NCBI GenBank assembly: GCA_020845495.1
Contig: JADLFM010000166.1
Coordinates: forward strand, 186,001 to 250,000
Direction of reading: 5' to 3'
DNA: 64,000 nt
Origin: Chloroflexota bacterium
GTDB lineage: Bacteria > Chloroflexota > UBA6077 > JACCZL01
This document shows, one piece after another, positions 61,821 to 64,000 of this stretch (its first letter is position 1; each line of letters begins with the position of its first letter). Both the position numbers and the translations under genes were made by a program. The notes beneath the pieces are model-generated. The model did no database searches and was not told the origin of the DNA. It was given only the letters and a program-made list of their open reading frames with translations.

Positions 61821-62435
61821 GTGTCGGATATGAGCCTGACCACCGTTATCCTGGCCGGGGGGCGCGGCTCGCGCCTCGGCGGCATCGACAAGGCGTCGCT
61901 CGAGATCGGCGGGCGGACGGTCCTGGACCACGTGCTCGACGTCGTCGCGCCGCTCTCCGACGAGCTCCTGGCAGTCGTCAACGATACGCGCCTGGACGGC
62001 TCCCCACACCTCAGGACCGTGCGCGACCCGGATCCGCACGCCGGAGTGCTGCCCGCCCTGCTGGCCGCGCTCGACGCCGCACGCTCGCCGCTGTGCCTGC
62101 TCGTCGCCTGCGATATGCCATTCCTTCAGCCTGATCTGCTGGTCGAACTCATACGGCTCGGTCAGTCGGTTGACGTCGTCATGCCGCGCATCGAGGGGCA
62201 GGCTCAGCCCATGCACGCGGTCTATCGCCGTGAACCGTGCCGACAGGCGATCGCTACCGCCCTGGCGCGCGGCGACCGCCGGATGATCTCCTTCCTCGAC
62301 GATGTGGCGGTACGTTATGTCGACGATGATGAACTGAGGCAGGTCGATCCGGCGTTGCGCTCGTTCTTCAACGTCAACACCCCCGCCGACCTCGACGATG
62401 CGCGGCGGCTGGTCGAGGAAGGGCCTCTGCGTTGA
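61821..62435 (+). CDS. mobA: Molybdenum cofactor guanylyltransferase
   Basis: 204 residues. Adds GMP to molybdopterin to form the MGD cofactor. The nucleotidyltransferase loop is VILAGGRGSRLGGIDKASLEIGG, and the metal-binding block is LLVACDMPFLQPDL. Near the end, FFNVNTPADLDDARRL is typical of MobA. Starts at GTG 61821 or ATG 61830 cannot be told apart; no strong ribosome site is seen. It implies that the host uses MGD enzymes such as formate or nitrate reductases, many of which are Tat-exported. Confidence 0.92.
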   Translation: MSDMSLTTVILAGGRGSRLGGIDKASLEIGGRTVLDHVLDVVAPLSDELLAVVNDTRLDGSPHLRTVRDPDPHAGVLPALLAALDAARSPLCLLVACDMPFLQPDLLVELIRLGQSVDVVMPRIEGQAQPMHAVYRREPCRQAIATALARGDRRMISFLDDVAVRYVDDDELRQVDPALRSFFNVNTPADLDDARRLVEEGPLR

Positions 62436-62486
62436 GGGAACGTCGCACGGTGTCCCTCGGGCACGCTGACTCGTTGACGCTCTCTT

Positions 62487-62518
62487 TCCGGCGCTGATAG
62501 CATTCAATCAGCGCCGGA
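62487..62518. terminator. Hairpin between mobA and ileS
   Basis: Perfect 12-bp stem (TCCGGCGCTGAT and its complement) with an 8-base loop, 52 bases after mobA. A TTGACG (62474-62479) and GATAGC (62496-62501) pair overlaps it, so it may be a terminator, or an operator over a weak ileS promoter. Confidence 0.5.
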
Positions 62519-62603
62519 GAGGGCGTATGTGTCCCGTGCGCTCGGCCGGTGCCGCGTGCTCACGCGCGGGCGCCTCGAACGGCCCCCGGAGGATCGTCGC
62601 CTC

Positions 62604-64000
62604 GTGTATCAGTCAGTCCCGAGCATCGTTGATTTTCCCGCCCTCGAGCGCGACATCCTCCAGTTCTGGCAGGAGACGCGCGCCTTCGAGACGCTCCTGG
62701 CTCTGAACGCCGATCGGCCGCGCTGGTCCTTCATCGATGGCCCGATCACGGCCAACAACCCGATGGGCGTCCACCACGCCTGGGGCCGTACCTACAAGGA
62801 TCTATACCAGCGCTATCACGCGATGCTCGGCTACTCGGAGCGCTATCAGAACGGCTTCGACTGCCAGGGATTATGGGTCGAGGTCGAGGTCGAGAAGCAG
62901 CTTGGGTTCAATTCCAAGCGCGAGATCGAGGAGTACGGCCTCGACCGCTTCTCGGAGCAGTGCAAGGCGCGAGTGCTTCGCTACGCCGACGTCATCACCC
63001 AGCAATCGATCCGGCTCGGCCAGTGGATGCGCTGGGATGATTCCTACTACACCCACACCGACAACAACATCGAGCACATCTGGTACTTCCTGAAGACCTG
63101 CCACGAGCGGGGGTGGCTCTACAAGGGCAGCCGCTCGATGCCCTGGTGCATCCGCTGCGGCACCGGCCTGTCCCAGCACGAACTGGTCGGAACGGACTCG
63201 TACCGCGACCTGACCCACACGTCGGTGTACATCGCGCTACCGATCGTCGAGCGGCCCGGCGAGTACTTTCTGGTCTGGACGACGACCCCCTGGACGTTGC
63301 CTGCGAACGTGGCGTTGGCGGTCCACCCGGACCTGGAGTACGTGCGCATTCGTCAGGCTGACCGAACCTACTACCTCTCGCCCCGGACGACCGGCTTTCT
63401 CGTGGGCGACTATCAGGAGCTTGAGCGACTGCGCGGCTCCGATCTCGTCGGCCTGCACTACCAGGGACCGTTCGACGAGCTACCGGCAGCGAGCACCGTC
63501 GATCACCGGGTCATCGCCTGGGAGGACGTGGGCGAGGACGAGGGCACCGGGATCGTCCACATCGCACCAGGCTGTGGCGCCGAGGACTTCGAGTTGTCCA
63601 GGCTTCACGCTCTGGCCGTCATCACGCCAATCGACGAGGCGGGTACCTATGTGGACGGCTTCGGGCCGCTCGGCGGTCACAGCGTCCGCGAGACCAACCC
63701 GGCAATCCTCGGAAGCCTCGAAGCAAAGGGCGTCCTCTATCGTACCCAGGAGTACGCGCATCGGTACCCCACCTGCTGGCGATGTGGTGAGGAACTGGTC
63801 TTTCGGCTGGCCGACGAGTGGTTCATCCGCGCCGACGAGATCCGGCCTCGAATGAAGGCAGCCGCCGCCTCCGTCGAGTGGGTGCCGTCGTCGGCTGGCA
63901 AGCGGATGGAGGACTGGCTCAACAACATGGGCGACTGGAACATCAGTCGCAAGCGCTACTGGGGCCTGCCACTGCCCTTCTACCCGTGCACCTGCGGGAC
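62604..64000 (+). CDS. ileS: Isoleucyl-tRNA synthetase, N-terminal part (runs off the window)
   Basis: The first 465 codons are present and the frame is open at the right edge. The order of conserved blocks fits IleRS: the Rossmann start WSFIDGPITANNP, the editing domain (FLVWTTTPWTLPANVALAVHPDLEY, GTGIVHIAPGCGAEDF), and zinc-like cysteines (WCIRCGTGLS, TCWRCGEEL). The class I signature HxGH is replaced by GVHH (residues 55-58), and the usual GWDxHGLP block reads GFDCQGLW. This points to the IleRS group with altered signature that is linked to strong mupirocin resistance. GTG start; GGAGG is 11 bases upstream. No T-box element is seen. Confidence 0.93.
   Translation, partial: MYQSVPSIVDFPALERDILQFWQETRAFETLLALNADRPRWSFIDGPITANNPMGVHHAWGRTYKDLYQRYHAMLGYSERYQNGFDCQGLWVEVEVEKQLGFNSKREIEEYGLDRFSEQCKARVLRYADVITQQSIRLGQWMRWDDSYYTHTDNNIEHIWYFLKTCHERGWLYKGSRSMPWCIRCGTGLSQHELVGTDSYRDLTHTSVYIALPIVERPGEYFLVWTTTPWTLPANVALAVHPDLEYVRIRQADRTYYLSPRTTGFLVGDYQELERLRGSDLVGLHYQGPFDELPAASTVDHRVIAWEDVGEDEGTGIVHIAPGCGAEDFELSRLHALAVITPIDEAGTYVDGFGPLGGHSVRETNPAILGSLEAKGVLYRTQEYAHRYPTCWRCGEELVFRLADEWFIRADEIRPRMKAAAASVEWVPSSAGKRMEDWLNNMGDWNISRKRYWGLPLPFYPCTCG

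Noticed and set aside
62436..62603. T-box riboswitch before ileS
   Set aside because: There is a hairpin, and GGTGCCGCG vaguely resembles the T-box, but the TGGN-ACC core and a specifier loop are not convincing.

Overview
The window is about 64 kb of GC-rich bacterial chromosome with short intergenic gaps and no recognisable insertion sequence, prophage or CRISPR array. The gene mix suggests a Chloroflexota bacterium, perhaps Thermomicrobia-like. Supporting points are an archaeal/eukaryote-type ProRS, a split glycine decarboxylase (GcvPA/GcvPB), an FhaA-FhaB-RodA-PBP cluster of the kind also found in Actinobacteria, an LL-diaminopimelate aminotransferase, an endonuclease-type MutL, and many multi-membrane GT-C glycosyltransferases. 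The taxonomic placement is inference.

Layout: 1-1.0 kb, the 3' end of a transglutaminase-like membrane protein whose catalytic Cys is Ala. 1.1-7.7 kb, gcvT-gcvH-gcvPA-gcvPB running into an oligopeptide-type ABC ATPase pair. 7.7-8.4 kb, a strong hairpin, a 15-bp minisatellite and a deazaflavin nitroreductase-family gene. 8.5-20.2 kb, a HEAT-repeat protein, proS, alr, a pyrimidine-nucleoside phosphorylase, a diaminopentanoate-dehydrogenase-like protein, an exonuclease-helicase (DinG type) and recJ. 20.4-21.8 kb, a small membrane protein, acpS and an XRE regulator. 22-26.3 kb, fhaA-fhaB-rodA-pbpA (cell elongation). 26.5-30.2 kb, rplY, aspS and a CvpA-CAP fusion. 30.3-38.5 kb, an ArsR regulator translationally coupled to a six-gene group-4 hydrogenase/complex-I-like operon. 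38.6-46.8 kb, hemW, a polyprenyl diphosphate synthase, miaA, dapF, a DUF3592-like membrane protein, dapL and gdhA. 46.8-54 kb, three GT-C glycosyltransferases and a tyrosine recombinase. 54.2-61 kb, ctpA, smpB, tmRNA, mutL and mutS. 61.2-64 kb, tRNA-Glu, tatA, mobA and the start of ileS.

The most unusual system is the hydrogenase-like operon. Its large subunit keeps both CxxC pairs needed for a [NiFe] site and ends exactly where maturation proteases normally cut. Its small subunit, fused to a two-cluster ferredoxin, has lost all four cysteines of the proximal iron-sulfur cluster (replaced by Asp, Thr, Glu and Asp). A 22-bp perfect palindrome lies over the predicted transcription start of the coupled ArsR gene.

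Other points: the tmRNA gene begins inside the last codons of smpB; IleRS carries GVHH in place of the class I HxGH signature; DapF has Ser at both catalytic Cys positions; and several genes (gcvT, aspS, the polyprenyl synthase, miaA, the XRE gene) have promoters placed so that the mRNA would start at or next to the start codon. A recurring extended -10 (TG-N-TATACT, often without a clear -35) marks many promoters.
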